Made by a program: the position numbers and the translations under genes. A model generated the notes under the pieces. That model ran no database searches. It was given only the letters and a program-made list of their open reading frames with translations, and was not told the DNA's origin. A stretch of 64,000 bases of DNA from Symsagittifera roscoffensis (taxonomy: Eukaryota > Xenacoelomorpha > Acoela > Convolutidae): assembly GCF_963678635.1 (NCBI RefSeq), contig NC_087063.1, positions 78,449,617 to 78,513,616 of the forward strand. Direction: 5' to 3'. Of this stretch, positions 34,938 through 47,652 are shown one piece after another. Positions within the stretch are counted from its first letter, which is position 1. Every line of letters begins with the position of its first letter.

Positions 34938-35214
34938 CTATGAAAACTCTCATATTGAATTAAGGGAGATATCCCATTGCTTTGGCATAGTTTCTCAATA
35001 CTAATAATAAAATAAACAATAATAAATACAAATTGAAAAAAAACAATCTCTCGCCGAAAACTCGTACCCGACTTCAGGGTGCTACCGTGACTGAGTTACC
35101 CCTGGATCAATTGAGTGTTAGTTTGTATGTAACTTTGTATAACATTTCAGGTGAGCTTTGAATATATCTTTAGTATTTTACCATGTTTATATAATGATAG
35201 CAGGAGAATAATAA

Positions 35215-35950
35215 CCACTGCAGGAAGCTTCAAGCCCCCTCCAGTCTGGCTGGAGGATCAAGTATTCGTGTCATGGAAAGCTGAAGTTATGCTGTGGACA
35301 CTGGTTACGGATCTCGATGAGAAGAAACGTGGTATCTCTATCTTGGCGAAGGCGCGAAGTGGCCATGGAAGTTCCCTTTACGGAGCTGAACCAAGAAAAA
35401 AAATCTTCAATCACTTTTGAACAAGTTGGAAGCTGTGTTCGGAAGAGATACAGTCGATGCTGCTTTCAATTTCTGACAGTTTTGAGTCTGTTAAAAGGCT
35501 AGGAAAAACGATGGCAGAGTATATTCAAGACTTTGAAATGGCGCACACAAAGTTGAAGAAGCATCAAATTGTTATTCCCGATAATATACTTGCTTGTAGA
35601 TTGTTGAGAAATGCCGAATTAGATGAGAAAGAACGTCAAATGGCTCTAGCTGCTACTCGTGATTTATCTTATAAGGCCATGAAAACAGCGCTGAAACTCA
35701 TTTTTGCATCAGCTACGGCTAGTAAAAGTACGCTTGCAGTATCCTTGAAAGGAGAGCCAACATTTGCTACCTCTGACGATAACGTTTTTCTGGCCGGATC
35801 GAAGAATAGAAAACGCGGAAAACCGTTTTTCAACAAGCCTGTGTCGAGTGGAAATAACCCAGTTGGAAGAGACGGAAAAGTGACAACTTGTCGTATTTGT
35901 GGATCCAGATTCCATTGAGCTCGTTTTTGTCCAGAAGACAAGCAGGAAAA
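35215..35950 (+). pseudogene. gag: Copia gag remnant
   Basis: Starts near SFKPPPVWLEDQVFVSWK; a stop or frameshift at about 35418 separates it from a second open part (35457-35918) with the gag helices SVKRLGKTMAEYIQDFEMAH and DNILACRLLRNAEL. The zinc knuckle CRICGSRFH is followed by TGA (35916) and then ARFC, i.e. the knuckle is interrupted by one stop codon at a position where Trp (TGG) is common in this family. Confidence 0.75.
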
Positions 35951-36399
35951 TCGGAGTGATAATCGAAGCCTTGCGAAATGGCAGCCAGGACGAAGTAGAA
36001 CAGCAGAAAACATTCATGACGTTCATTTCTGGAGCCCTTCAGTTGATAATAGAATCATCTAACAGCGCTATTGTAGACACAGCATGTCCTCGTACGGTAG
36101 CAGGTGACAATTGGCTTCACCAGTTTGTTCAGAGAATGCCATATCACTAAAAATGGCGTCACTTTTCAAAAACCGAGTGCTTGAATAACTTTTGGAGACG
36201 GCAGGAGACAAGGTTGTGTCAAAACGGCGTTTGTCCAAAAAAAAAAATTGGATCTTAGGCGTGCAAACTGAAAATCTCGGAAGATGATAACGTTTTTTTA
36301 TCAAAAAAGTTTGATCACATGGATTCTAAGCAAATATTCAAGCTTCAGTGTCAGTTTGGTCACTGTAGTGGTCAGAAGTTAATCCCTTTATAAACAAGC

Positions 36400-37090
36400 T
36401 GGCAAAAAAGAGCTTCTCTGAAGAAAAGCGTTGAGAATGTCTGTGAACCGTGTACCGTATGTGCTAAATTTGGCAGAGCAAAAGCGAGACCTGTTGCGTC
36501 GCTTCCTCTGTCTGTCTGATTCAATGACATGATTGCTATTGATCTACACAAGATGACAGAATTGGGATCTTCTGTTTATTATTTGCTTATCATTGGATTT
36601 GTTTTCAACAAGAAAACGGAGTGTTATTGACGTTTTACTGAAAAAGTGGTGTCTTCGAACGGAAAGTACGGGCCGATAATGTTGGAGAGTTTTCCAACAT
36701 GGAGTTGATATCTGTGGCAGAAAACGCTAATATCACATTAAAATTCACAGCTGTTGGCAGTCCGTGATCAAATGGTGTTTGTGAGCGTCACAATGCGCTA
36801 ATCACTGAAACATTCCTGACGGAAAGTTTCAGAAAAAAAACCCAGGATCAGAGCCAGAAGATGTTTTAGTTCATGCAGTTTTCGCCAAGAATTGCTTGTT
36901 AAATAGCAATGAGTTTTCTCCTTATCAACTTGTTTACGGAAACAGTCCAAACATACTAAATGTCGCTACGAATTCTCTTCCAGCACTTGAGGAAGCTTGC
37001 ATCAGCAAAACGTTCTCAGATCAACTGAAAAAGCTCCATGACGCAAGAAGTGCTTTCTTGAAGTCGGAAAACTCAAGAGATCCCTAGAGC
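36400..37090 (+). pseudogene. pol: Copia integrase remnant
   Basis: The zinc-binding phrase CEPCTVCAKFGRAKARP at about 36450 and a core fragment with MIAIDLHKM can be read across several stops. The tail SNEFSPYQLVYGNSPNIL (36902 on) is the usual copia integrase C-terminal core. No intact frame. Confidence 0.7.
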
Positions 37091-37899
37091 TCTTTGAGTA
37101 ATAAAAGATGCGGGTCCCTTCCTTTTGGTGGATGATATTTTCTACCAGCGCGAAGAGAATTAATGGAAAAGTCCAGCGAGAATAAGTGGCCTAGATGGCC
37201 GAGTGCACCTACGTCACGGGTGACAAGTTGTTAAAGTTCATTCCAATATGATATGCCATGTAAAATCCACAATTCCTGACGATTGTCGACAAACCAGACG
37301 TACAAGACGTGACGGGAACAAAAGTCAGTTCTGGGAGCGATAGCGTTTACACGGACCCAGACGAAAATTCGGACACACCTCACTAGTTCAATGAGAAAGA
37401 GTCAGAGGGCTCTGATTTGTTGGAGGGCTCATCTGACATGATTCAGAAGAACCAAGATAATGTAGTTCACGATATCGATGACAATTCGGATGAATTGGAG
37501 CAGGTATCTGATCGAGTTGTCGCTAAAGTAACTAGTTATCCCAAAATTTTTCAAAAGATCAGACTGGTGTTGCGAGATCCTTCTGTACCTGGGGTCAATT
37601 ACGCTGAAACTGTTTTGAACAGAGAAGGTAAGAAAACAGATCAGTATAGGAATTAATAGAATATTTAATTCGAAAAAGCAGATGCTTGTCATGGTGTTAC
37701 TGACTGCCTTGACTATAAAAACGACCGTGTTGCACTGGTAACCATCTGAAGAAATTTGCCTACTGACAGATGAACACAAAGCATCAATTAATTTCGCAAA
37801 ACAAGGGGGGTACGAGAGCTGGCTCGAAAATGAGGTTTTCGAAGTAGTAACAGACAACTATCAACACTATTTCAACCAAGTGGGTAATTACTGGGAAAG

Positions 37900-39270
37900 A
37901 TGACAGAAAAAGGATTTGAAGGAAAAAGAAGCAAGAGGATTTGAAGAACTCGATGCTGATGAAATTATTCGCTATTCACCAACTTGCGCTAAAGACTCTC
38001 TAAGACTATCATTGCTTTTCATAGTATCGTCTGAGAACTGGGAAATGGGTTGCATGAACGTTCATACGGTTTTTCTTCAAGGAAAAAAGATCAACCGTGA
38101 CGTGTAATTGTCGCCTCCGCCAGAGTTTGCAGAGAAAAACAAGCTATGGAAACTTAAAAACACCGTTTATGGGCTAGCTGATGCGTCGCTCAGCTGGTCT
38201 GAACGATAGAAAGAAGTATTCATTGTGCTACGAGGAACCGCTTGCAAATTTGACGCAGGATTGTTTGTTTCGTGATTCACGTTCAAAAAAAATTGGCCTT
38301 GTTTCCATACATGTCGATGATTTCTTATGGACAAGAAATCAAAACTTTATCAGCTCTGTGGTTGCAGGAATCAGGAGCAACTTTTAAATTGGCTCAGAGA
38401 AAACTCTGCCCTTCCGATATCTTGGTTTAGAGTTTGTCCGTGAAAAACAGGGAATAACTATAGATCAGACAAATTACCTAGAAAAAATTCAGTAAATCTG
38501 TTTTTCTGGAGCGGGAGAAGAGTTATGTACAAATGAAGACAAAAATGCCATGCGTACTTCACTGGGCAAACTTCTCTGGTCATCGACACAAACTCAGCCA
38601 GGTTTATCTTTTGGTACTTGTACAATGGCATCGAAGATAAGAACCTCCAAGAAGTCTGACCTTGCTGTTCTTATCAAGCTCATAGGTAAATGCAAAGCTA
38701 TGCCTGCTAAACTTTGTTTCCAAACACTTGATGTCGAAAACTGGGTCATTATTCTCTGCACCGATGACTCGTTAGGAAACTGTTAAGACTCGACGTCACA
38801 GTGTGCAGATTTGCTTTTTCTGGCTGGAAGGACATATACAAGCGTTCTGATATCGTGGAGGTCCCAGAAGTTCAAACCGGTTGTCAAAAGCACTCTCAGT
38901 GCGGAAACGGTTGCGTGTGTAAAAGCATTGGACTCTGGTATTCTGTTACAACGCATTTTCAATGAGGTAATTTGTGTCAAATTGCCTACTTTGTGCTACT
39001 GGCAAGGAATCGCTTGTATCTGCTGTACACTCTTCAAAAATTGTGGTAGCTAAACGTCTGAGAGTCGATATTGCCTATTTACGAGACCTGATTTATCATA
39101 ATTCTTCCAAACGCCTTGTTTGGGTGCCCACGAAGGAACAATTTGCTGATTGCATGACAAAAATTACAGCTCCTGCAATAGATTCAGTGAGCAAAACATT
39201 ATTCACGAACAGTTTGGAGATTTTCTTTGCTAGCAAAGCAGTTAAAGAATCGCTATGCACGTCAACTTAA
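37900..39270 (+). pseudogene. pol: Copia reverse transcriptase and RNase H remnant
   Basis: Recognisable pieces in order: SPTCAKDSLRLSL and NVHTVFLQGK (37976-38090), LWKLKNTVYGLADAS (38142-38190), VSIHVDDFLW (the VDD active-site box, about 38303-38332), then RNase H-like STLSAETVACVKALD (38892 on) and KRLVWVPTKEQFADCMTK (39108 on). Frames change several times. Confidence 0.75.
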
Positions 39271-39665
39271 ACTCTGCGGAAATAAACCCTGAAACGTACA
39301 TTTATAACAACAAAATTATAACATATTCATTTCGAACTGCTAAAGTGTTAAAAGGTTATTCATTTCAACCTGGTAACGTGTTAACATGTTATACCTTATT
39401 AAAACATATTCATTTTGTGCTGCTAACGTGTTAATTTCAATGAAATGAACAGTGAGCATTTAGTCTTACACAACAAATTCATTTAGCTGTATGTAATAGT
39501 TGACTGATTGAAACTAGTTTACCAGACCCATTTTGATTTACGCATGATTTCATCATTCTAAAACAATGGGAGAAGGCTAGTCTGTATGTCACTTTGTATG
39601 TCAGTTCAGGTGATCTTTGAATATATATCTTTAGTATTTTAACCTGTTTTTACATTGATAAGGAA

Positions 39666-41860
39666 CCTAGGAGATGTTAAGAGAAGAGACCAAATGTACC
39701 TCCACAAACTGTCGCTAATGCAATGCTCCCCAAACAGCACAACTCTTATTTAACTTCCCTCAAAATGAACCAACCTGACCCCAAGATACTTGTGTCTTCG
39801 ACCGACAGAAGTCGCAAAGTTTTTTGGAGTCGGCGAGAGCAGGTCGGACGTTCCTCGAACAACAAGCTAATAACATAAACAATTCAGCCGATTTGAAGTT
39901 CAGAAAATTTAGCCAAAAATGTGCAGACAATTCAGCCAATAAAAGTGACCGCCGCAGTCGCGCCAACGTGTTGCGAGCTTGCCAACAGACGGTAGGACTG
40001 TGTACAAAAATTAGAGCCAATTATCGCCGCGACACGCTCCGCCCACCGGCGACCTTAAACCGAGAAATATCTCCAATTCCGATTTCTTTCGAATCTAGCG
40101 TTTTGTAAAACTAGCTGAATTGGCTCAGGCTGAATTGTCTGTATACTTTTGGCTGAATTGCATATTGGCTGAATTGTATTTGGTCGGATTGTCTGTGCGC
40201 GTAAACTAACATAGCCAACTGACATTTGGAAAAAGGTAGTGAACTCAAAATAACAAAAAAAAACTTATTTTGTTCGAAAACTTCAATTTTCGAAATTTAA
40301 TGAGTGTCAAATGGCCATAACGCTCTTTTAAATTCAAGAAAAATTTATGGTTGGTTCTTTTTTGATAAACTTAACCAAATTTGAGACAACTGGATCAAAC
40401 CCTCAATTTTTAATTCCGCTGAGAAATTTGAACAAAGCCATTTTTTAAAGTCGATCACGTTTTTCCGCGCCATATCCACGTTCGTATTTGAAGAGTGCAA
40501 TTTACATACTTTTCTGCAGATGGAATTAAATTGAATTCAAAATTTGCTTATATATACCTAAGTGCAACCATAAATGCAAAAAAAATGTACCAATGAACAT
40601 CTGTAATTATTAGAACATTATAAGACTTTACTGAAAAAAGCAAAAAAAATCACCAAGACCTATCAAAGAATCTTCACTACGTTCATAACTCTTTTAATCA
40701 ATTGATATTGTTTAAGTTGCTAGCCTGAATAAAATCTTTCTTCCGCTTTAAAAACACCTAATTTTGGGTGGTCTGTTTAGCCAATTTAAGCACATGTTTT
40801 AAGTGTCAATGGAAAAACTTAAAACTAATAAACACAAAGTAGAACAAGGATAGCCAGTTCGTGTGCAAGTAGCACAGAATCCTCCGACCAGTCTATAATA
40901 AAAACATCTGAACGAAATAGGCATATTCGACAGTTATCGTTAAAAAGGCCCATTGGAAAAAATTTATTAAAAAAATGACTTACGAAACGGAAAAAAATCG
41001 TAAAACATTTTTAAATTTTTTGCAGAAACGTTTCAATTTATTTAGTTTTCGATTTCGAATGGCGCTAAATAACTCCAGAAACTAACTTTACACGAGTACA
41101 ACTACGTTATCACGGATAAAATCAAGCATAAGTAAGCTCTTCTAAGCCTGATTGCTCACCTTATTAGCTCGAAATTAGACCAAAAATCAAAAATTTCGAG
41201 CCGGTTTTTCTCGAAACACAAAAAAAAATTTCAACAATTTTTGTCGTTCGATTCACGACTGAGAGGGCTTTAATATGACATATCACTCGACCCATGCTTA
41301 TGATTATTTGTGGTACCTGATTTTGCATAAACAAAAAAAAACTAAAACACCCGAATACCAAGTTCCTCCCTCCCCATTTTTCAAATGGTGGGAACAATGA
41401 CGTGCAATGATTTTAAAGCCAAAAACTAGACTGAAACATCAGATCATTTTTAATTTTAAGTCTACAAATGGTTATTGTGAAAACGCTTTCGATCGCCTGT
41501 TTAGATTTTAATTTCGTTGTCAGACCTGATAGAAAGACTGATAACAAAAATTCTCTGATCACAAAATTTCGGCGGTACAAAATTATCAACGTCAGAGATT
41601 CAGCTTTCCAACACAAACTTGACAACAAAAATACAACACAAAAGCAGTTGCTGAAACTTTTTTTGGAAATAGTGTGTTTATGATCAAACAGCTTGCAATG
41701 AATTTATGAATACTTTCGGCTATTATTTCTATGTTTCCGATTTCACTTGTAATTCTTTTACGGCAATCGAACTGACCGATTCAACGACTATATTGTGATA
41801 ATTTTCAGTTTCAGTAGTAATTATTGGACAAGATTGGCTGTTTTGGAGTTCCGTTTGCTC
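39666..41860. other. Intergenic sequence with a foldback half-copy
   Basis: No supported gene. GGCTGAATTG-type phrases recur around 40110-40190. At about 40230-40470 the sequence resembles one arm of the foldback at 10185-10430 (AACTTAACCAAATTTGAGA; TCGATCACGTTTTTC). Open frames at 41164-41683 overlap on both strands without domain signals. Confidence 0.5.
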
Positions 41861-41867
41861 GATTGAT

Positions 41868-42832
41868 CTAATCGATTTGAAAACCCGGTTCTAACTTTGG
41901 AATGTTCAATGACGACTCTTCTACGCAAACAGATTCAGCGGCAAACTCCGCCTCCAGGGAGGAGCATGGAAGCTGCGTTATACTGCTTGGTTTCTCCTGC
42001 GTTAAGCCTGCTCCAGCGCGTGGACTCATCGTGAATGAGTTGTTCTCGGATTTAATACTATTTGGCAGTTGTGTGTTCTCTTTGTGAAATCCTAGCATGT
42101 GGTTTCGTAGAGTACTCGATTGAGCAAATGCTCGCTGACAAATGTGGCATTGGTATGGCTTTAAACCAGTGTGCGTATTCATGAGTCCATTAAGAGTTCC
42201 TGTCTGTGCCAACCTCTTGTATTCACATGAGTAACACCTCTCTTCATTGTGAATGAGCTGTCTCTCAACACAACTTCTCAGAGCGAATCTTTGCCCACAA
42301 TCAACACATTCGAAATTATCATCTGGCTTCTCTTCACTGCGATTATCCGAGTGAAGATCTCTTATGTGTTTTTTGAGACTTGAACTGGAACTAGATCTTT
42401 CTCCGCGTATATCACAGGTATAAGGCCGCTCGCCAGTGTGAACTCTCAAGTGTATTCGAAGACCACCTTCTTGACTAAATTTCTTCTCGCATAACACACA
42501 TATAAATGGTTTCTCTCCTGTGTGTGTTCGCATATGCCGTTCAAGATCACTTCTCTGGATGAATCTTTTCCCACAATCATCGCATGCGAACTGCTTTTCT
42601 TCTATGTGGATTCTTCTATGCTTACGAAGACTACCTTCTTGACTATATTTCTTCTCGCATACCTCGCACTTAAATGGTTTCTCTCCTGTGTGGCTTCGCA
42701 TGTGTCTTTCCAATTCACCCATTCTTTTAAATAACTTGCCACACACATTGCATTCATTAAAACCCGCACTCCACTGCGCTTGTGAAGATCCCTTCTGTTG
42801 ACTCTTCCCGCACCTGCTGGTAGTTCCATCCT
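41868..42832 (-). CDS. C2H2 zinc-finger protein, terminal exon
   Basis: The open frame runs from 42842, but a good acceptor (TTAATGCCTGTAG) puts the exon start at 42832, so the N-terminus is probably encoded elsewhere. Eight finger units follow: four or five look intact ([35 protein letters not shown], and the last, CHICQRAFA), joined by TGEKP or TGERP linkers as in DNA-binding arrays. Three are degenerate: one has CDIRG (second Cys lost), one has ERQLIH (first His lost), one has CEYKR with few ligands left. The tail is Ser/Glu-rich and ends [10 protein letters not shown]. It is probably a nuclear DNA-binding regulator; target unknown. Confidence 0.82.
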
Positions 42833-42842
42833 CTACAGGCAT

Positions 42843-43683
42843 TAAAACAATTAAAACAATGCGAAATGCAAAACATCCTTCATATTAGATTTAGACAAAA
42901 CTCCCTTATAACGAGAAATTGACAAAACATTGAATTTTGAACGTTGAATTTTCATTGATTTGCGAATTAAAGAGAATCAACGCTCCAACATATCAATTAA
43001 GTATATTCGGAAATATGTTTTTTGCTACAGTTCAAAAGAAACGAAACAATTCTATCAAACACTGTTCCGTGAAATTTTCGACAATTTTTTGTTTTTGTCA
43101 TTTTTGTATTTCAGCACTCATTGGTCATCCCCATTAAAATTATTCAGCCAAAACATCCGACATTTTATTGAGTTTGTCAGCTGGATCGAAATGTTGAGCC
43201 AAGATATTATGTGTAAGATAACTGCTAAGAATTGATTAAAACCACATTTGCTCGACACGAACTTGGCTGCAACATAGTAGTTCACAGCATTTGAGCATAT
43301 TCCTGGGACGTAAAACAAATACTCTAACAAGAGTTAGCCTCTTTTTCAAGAATGAATGAAAACACTTGAAATGACTGAAAACAATTCAGTATCTAGAAAA
43401 ATCCTAGGATTTCGACTGGGATATGCGCTGAAGGGACTCCTGACTGTAACCTCGGTTCTATAAATATTTTGACCTTCTGATTATGACTGAGCGAATCAAA
43501 TTTTTGAGCTTTTGCAAGTTAAATTTCCAAAAAAAACCTCGACCAAATTAACTGATGTCAATGTAAAAATGCTAGCCTTCAAACTTCTGCTCAGACAGAA
43601 CACACTCCTAACCTTCGTATCGTTCGAACTTTCCGAACTCCATTGTCAATTCATAGAAAACAATATTTGGAATGCAGAGGCGA
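42843..43683. other. Non-coding gap before the giant retroelement
   Basis: AT-rich sequence with no supported gene. Its last bases, GCAGAGGCGAA, match the start of the dispersed SINE tail motif, so the retroelement repeat seems to begin inside or next to such a tail. Confidence 0.5.
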
Positions 43684-44126
43684 ATCTTGGCTAAACTCGA
43701 TGCAAATTTTACCGGAAACGGTCTTTCGAAAATTATCCCTAACAAGCATCTAGATCATCATCAAATTGTCTGAAACAAACTCAATTGAAATCTTCTGACA
43801 GTTGAGCGCCATTTGATCAGAAAGACTGATGATTTTGACTTAAGCGGTGCAAGCTAGCAGACAGGAAAAAAAGCCTTTTTTTTCAGAAAAAATTAAAAGC
43901 GAACAATTCAAAAAACCACAACCTAATGAATCACAATTGTCTGGAATCGAGTTCTATTTACTGAAAACACTTCCAGAAACACAACCGACGGCAATTAACG
44001 AAAACTCAAAAAAATTAACAAGCGGCTTAAGAATCTTTTGGTCTCCAAATTAAAGCAGAAGTGTCAACACGAGGTCATCGACGGGTACTGCGATCTCTAC
44101 CAACAACATGAACTTGATCTGAAGTC

Positions 44127-46000
44127 TTTTTAACTTAGTTAAGACCAAAAAATCCGGCGGCCGGAGGGTTAGGCGGGAAGTCATGAGCCCGCTTATTCCA
44201 AGGCCCTGGGACCAAAAACAATTAAAGAGAAAGTGTAAAACCGAACAAAAAAATTTGTGCCATTCTGCCAGATGACACAGCACAACCTTCCCGCGACAGA
44301 AAAAAGAGTGACTAAAGGCCTTATGAACAAAAAAGTGTTGCGACGGAGGGTCAGAATGTTCTAGAATTTTTATTTTTAAAATTTCGATTGGAAGAACATT
44401 TCTGAGAAATAGAAAAAAAGACGGCCATTTTGAATAAAAAAGACGAAAATCAGAACGACGCCAAATATTGTGAAGAACAGTCGAGCAAGAAAATTACGAA
44501 GCCTCTTATCGTGGCAAGAACACACGATAAGAACCTTAGCGACGTATATTTGTGGAGAAGGAGGCTTCAGTGGGGGGAAGAGAAATACCACGGAACCCTC
44601 CCGGGACACGAAATATAAGAGATAAGAGTGTTATCTCAAGAAAATCACGGGAGCGGAGGCTTGGTCCCCCAGAGACTGTTATATGTGAAGGGACTGTGAA
44701 GACTGACTATAACAGCTGCTGTAATGTCCTAGATCTTAATTAACACCGTTATTATTTAATATTTCAGAGCATGAGTAGATAGAAAAAGGAAAGGGTCAAT
44801 CCATCTCCAATGGATTTAATATAAAACTGTCACACAAAAACATAATAAAATAGGTTGTTCGAGCCGTGTTTTTAATGACAATCACGTAGTCTGAGGATCC
44901 GAGACTCAGCTATGTGGTTGTGTTCGCATGTAAACGAAAGCTGATCAAAAGTCGTTTGACTGATGGCCTAAAAATGGTAACTTTTTACTTTGCCCTAGAC
45001 AGACCAGAAAATCAACTGGCAAGGTCGAGACGGTGAAAAACGAGTAGAATTAAGGTAACTGACGCCTGCCAGTCGTTAATAGGTACTTTTTCTACGCTCC
45101 GTCGCTGTGTGATATTTGGGCGAATGTTACATAGACGTTTTTATGGCGCTCCTGGGTGGGCCTGTTAAAGGCATGAAACCATCATGATCAGCAAGCGTTT
45201 CAGCGACGAACCCTCCGCTCCGGGCGTATGCCCGAGTTAGAGGTCTTAATGACCGTTTTTGTACTAGGGGGAAGGTGCGTACCCTCCGTCTAGTACAATT
45301 TAGCTTTTTAACTCAGTTAACACCGAAAATTCCGGGGGCCGGAGGGTTAGGTGGGAAGTCATGAACCCGCTTGTCCCGAGGTCCCGGGACCAAAAACAAT
45401 TGAAGAGAAAGCGTAAAACCAAACAAAAATAGTGTATAACCAAGAAAAAGCCAAAAATAAATTTATTTAAAAACAAAAAAGTACAAAAAACAGTAAAAAA
45501 TCCAAAAAAGACCAAAAACAGTAAAAAACATAAAGTGACAGTTTATATGTTATTTCCGGACGAGATGTGATCTGACCTTCCTATTTGTTGTTGTTTCAGA
45601 TTGATTTATATCGTTTCTGATAGAAAGATTGTGTGTTTTGGTGAAGGGTTGGATACCCTCCCTCGAGTGTAATTTGAGTGTTTAAGCACGTTAATGGTAA
45701 TTTTGCCGGTGGCCGGTGGGTAGAGTGGCAAGCTGATCAACGTGTTCCACACTCAACAGGGACATCAAGGACAACATCCGCAACGACTGTTGGGTATCGT
45801 TGAAGCAATTTTAGTATCGTTCGGGTACTATTTCATTAAAACTTAAGTGGTGGGGGGCACGATTGGCGCGGTCCGATTGTACCCTCCATCGATTACAAAT
45901 TTCCGAGTTAAGGGTCTTAATTCGGATATTTTGGTGCAAGGGAGGGTATAGTACTATTCATTAACGACTATTAATAGATTCTTATCCTTATTATATATTA
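44127..46000 (+). repeat. Internal repeats with (G)TACCCTCC and GGCCGGAGGGTTAGG motifs
   Basis: A 125-bp segment (CTTTTTAACTTAGTTAAGAC ... GGCGGCCGGAGGGTTAGG ... GACCAAAAACAATTAAAGAG) at 44127 recurs at about 45303 with roughly 80-85% identity. A related, more diverged phrase (TACCCTCC, then TACAATTT or GTAATTTG, then TTAA-rich sequence) occurs at 45291, 45651 and 45877. It repeats in the second tandem unit (+4714). Probably regulatory or leader sequence. Confidence 0.65.
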
Positions 46001-47468
46001 CTTATCTCCTCAATTAGATCCAAAAAACACCCAATTTTGTCGAAAATCATCGATTTTCGATCAAACTGCAGACCCCCAAATTTTTGGATATCCGAGCTTT
46101 TCCGAACAACAAAAAGCTTTTATATAGGGAGTAGCTACGTAGTTCGATCCCCCTAACTAAAGAAACCGCGTGAGAAAAGACTCAGTAGAAGTTGGAAAAA
46201 ACCAAAATTTTTCGGTCAAAATTTCGATAATTTTTTGAATTTTGTCAATCTGTTTTGGGGATCGAGTTTTTGAGTTTTTAGAGTTAGAGCAATAAAATTT
46301 TTTGCGTTAGGAGCGTGCTAGCACAACGTGCTCGGTTACTAGAGAAATTTTTGGGTAACCCTCCGAGTAGCTCCGTGGATAGAGCTAACGACTTAAGGTT
46401 TGGAAAAGGAAGGAATCGGAGGGTCCAAATTTGATAGTTTTTGGCCAAATTTTTGTTTCTAAACCAATTTTGGTCCGGTTTTTTGCATTATTCCAGTGCC
46501 GTACAGGGCTACTACGCTCATTTCAAGTATTTTTAGGCACTTTCGACCGGAATTGCGAAAAAAGTCTTTCAGATCCTATACAGGTGGTGAAAAAGGCCAT
46601 TTTGACGAACGCGTTTTTGGCGATTTCTCAAAGACTAGTTATCCGATCGGGATAATTTTGGTACCATAAGTCGACGTTTTTGACCACTTTTCCGAATCGC
46701 AACCGTTTTTGGGTTGATAATTTCGGAAAAGAAAAATTTTTTAGAATTTGTTGGTTCGGAGGGTCCAAATCACGGGCAACCCTCCGAGCGGCAGAAAATT
46801 TTATCAAAACATCTTTTTATTCAACTGGAAAGGTTGACCGTGTCAGCCAACCTAGTTTTAAGTCAGGTAGACCGCTTTCAGAGGCTTTACTGCGGTGATA
46901 TAACCCTTTTTCTTGATTTTGGGGGAACCCTCCGAGGTGACCCTCCGGAGTCAGCTAAACCCTTTAGCAACCCTCCTTAGTGGAAAATTTCCACGAGATC
47001 ACCCTAAGAAGTTAAAACAGCTCCCCTTAGAGCTCCTAGCTTGTTTTGACGCTTTTTGAAGCGAGGGGGAGAACCTTCTAAAAGAGATCGAAAAATTTGA
47101 AAATTTTGGAGGTACCCTCCAAAGTAACCCTCCGGAGCGTATTAAGCATCTTATTGACCCTCCTTAGTAAATTTAAGGTACCCTCCGAAGTAACTGGGGT
47201 GATCAAGGTACCCTCCGAGGTAACCCTCCGGAGTGTCTTAAACCTTCTAGCGATCTTCCTTGTAAGAGACTTGAGTAAACCTTCTGTGGCAATTTGGGAA
47301 ACGGAAAATATCCATTTAATTAGGATCATATTAGGATATTAGGCGTGCTTATCAGGATGATAAGAACCCATTTTGACCCGGAAATTCGTGATCAACTTTG
47401 GATTCTACATTGGGTGTATTAGAAGTACCCGAACAAAATTTTTTTGATTGTGATTTTGGTTGTGTGGT

Positions 47469-47648
47469 TGCCTTGAGCTACTTAATAGGAAAGTTCGGGC
47501 AATCCGGGAACAAATAAAGGAAGACCTCGGTGGGTGTATTAGGCAAATACACACCCACTTGAGAAGAAAAATTGTTCCCTATTCTCGTGCACTTGGAGCA
47601 GTCCGAGTGTGGGAGAGCTTTTTCATAGACTTTAGAAATTTTCGATCA
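47469..47648 (+). ncRNA. Structured leader RNA, module 1 (copy 1)
   Basis: An outer stem GGGAACAA (47506-47513) with TTGTTCCC (47572-47579) encloses the hairpin GTGGGTGT ... ACACCCAC (47530-47558). Just 3' lies a hairpin CACTTGGA-gcag-TCCGAGTG (47590-47609, one G.U pair). About 98 bases of the module recur at 47653 with compensatory changes in the outer stem, which supports an RNA fold. It sits 0.6-0.7 kb before the gag ATG. Its function is open: packaging, dimerisation or translation control are possible. Repeated at +4714 (52183). Confidence 0.6.
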
Positions 47649-47652
47649 GAGG

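Larger units (their letters stand above)
35116..39665 (+). mobile_element. Decayed Ty1/copia retrotransposon
   Basis: Gag, integrase, RT and RNase H remnants follow in copia order (integrase before RT). A 90-bp direct repeat flanks them: 35116-35207 and 39577-39664, sharing CTTTGAATATAT and CTTTAGTATTTTA. The right copy is preceded by a purine-rich AATGGGAGAAGG, as expected for a polypurine tract. The repeats are short for LTRs and may be truncated ends. Many stops and frameshifts throughout. Confidence 0.75.

Noticed and set aside
44376-44743. Small open frames repeated in both tandem units (for example 44430-44618, 46431-46655 and their +4714 copies)
   Set aside because: They overlap on both strands, have no domain signal, and are conserved only because the DNA is duplicated.
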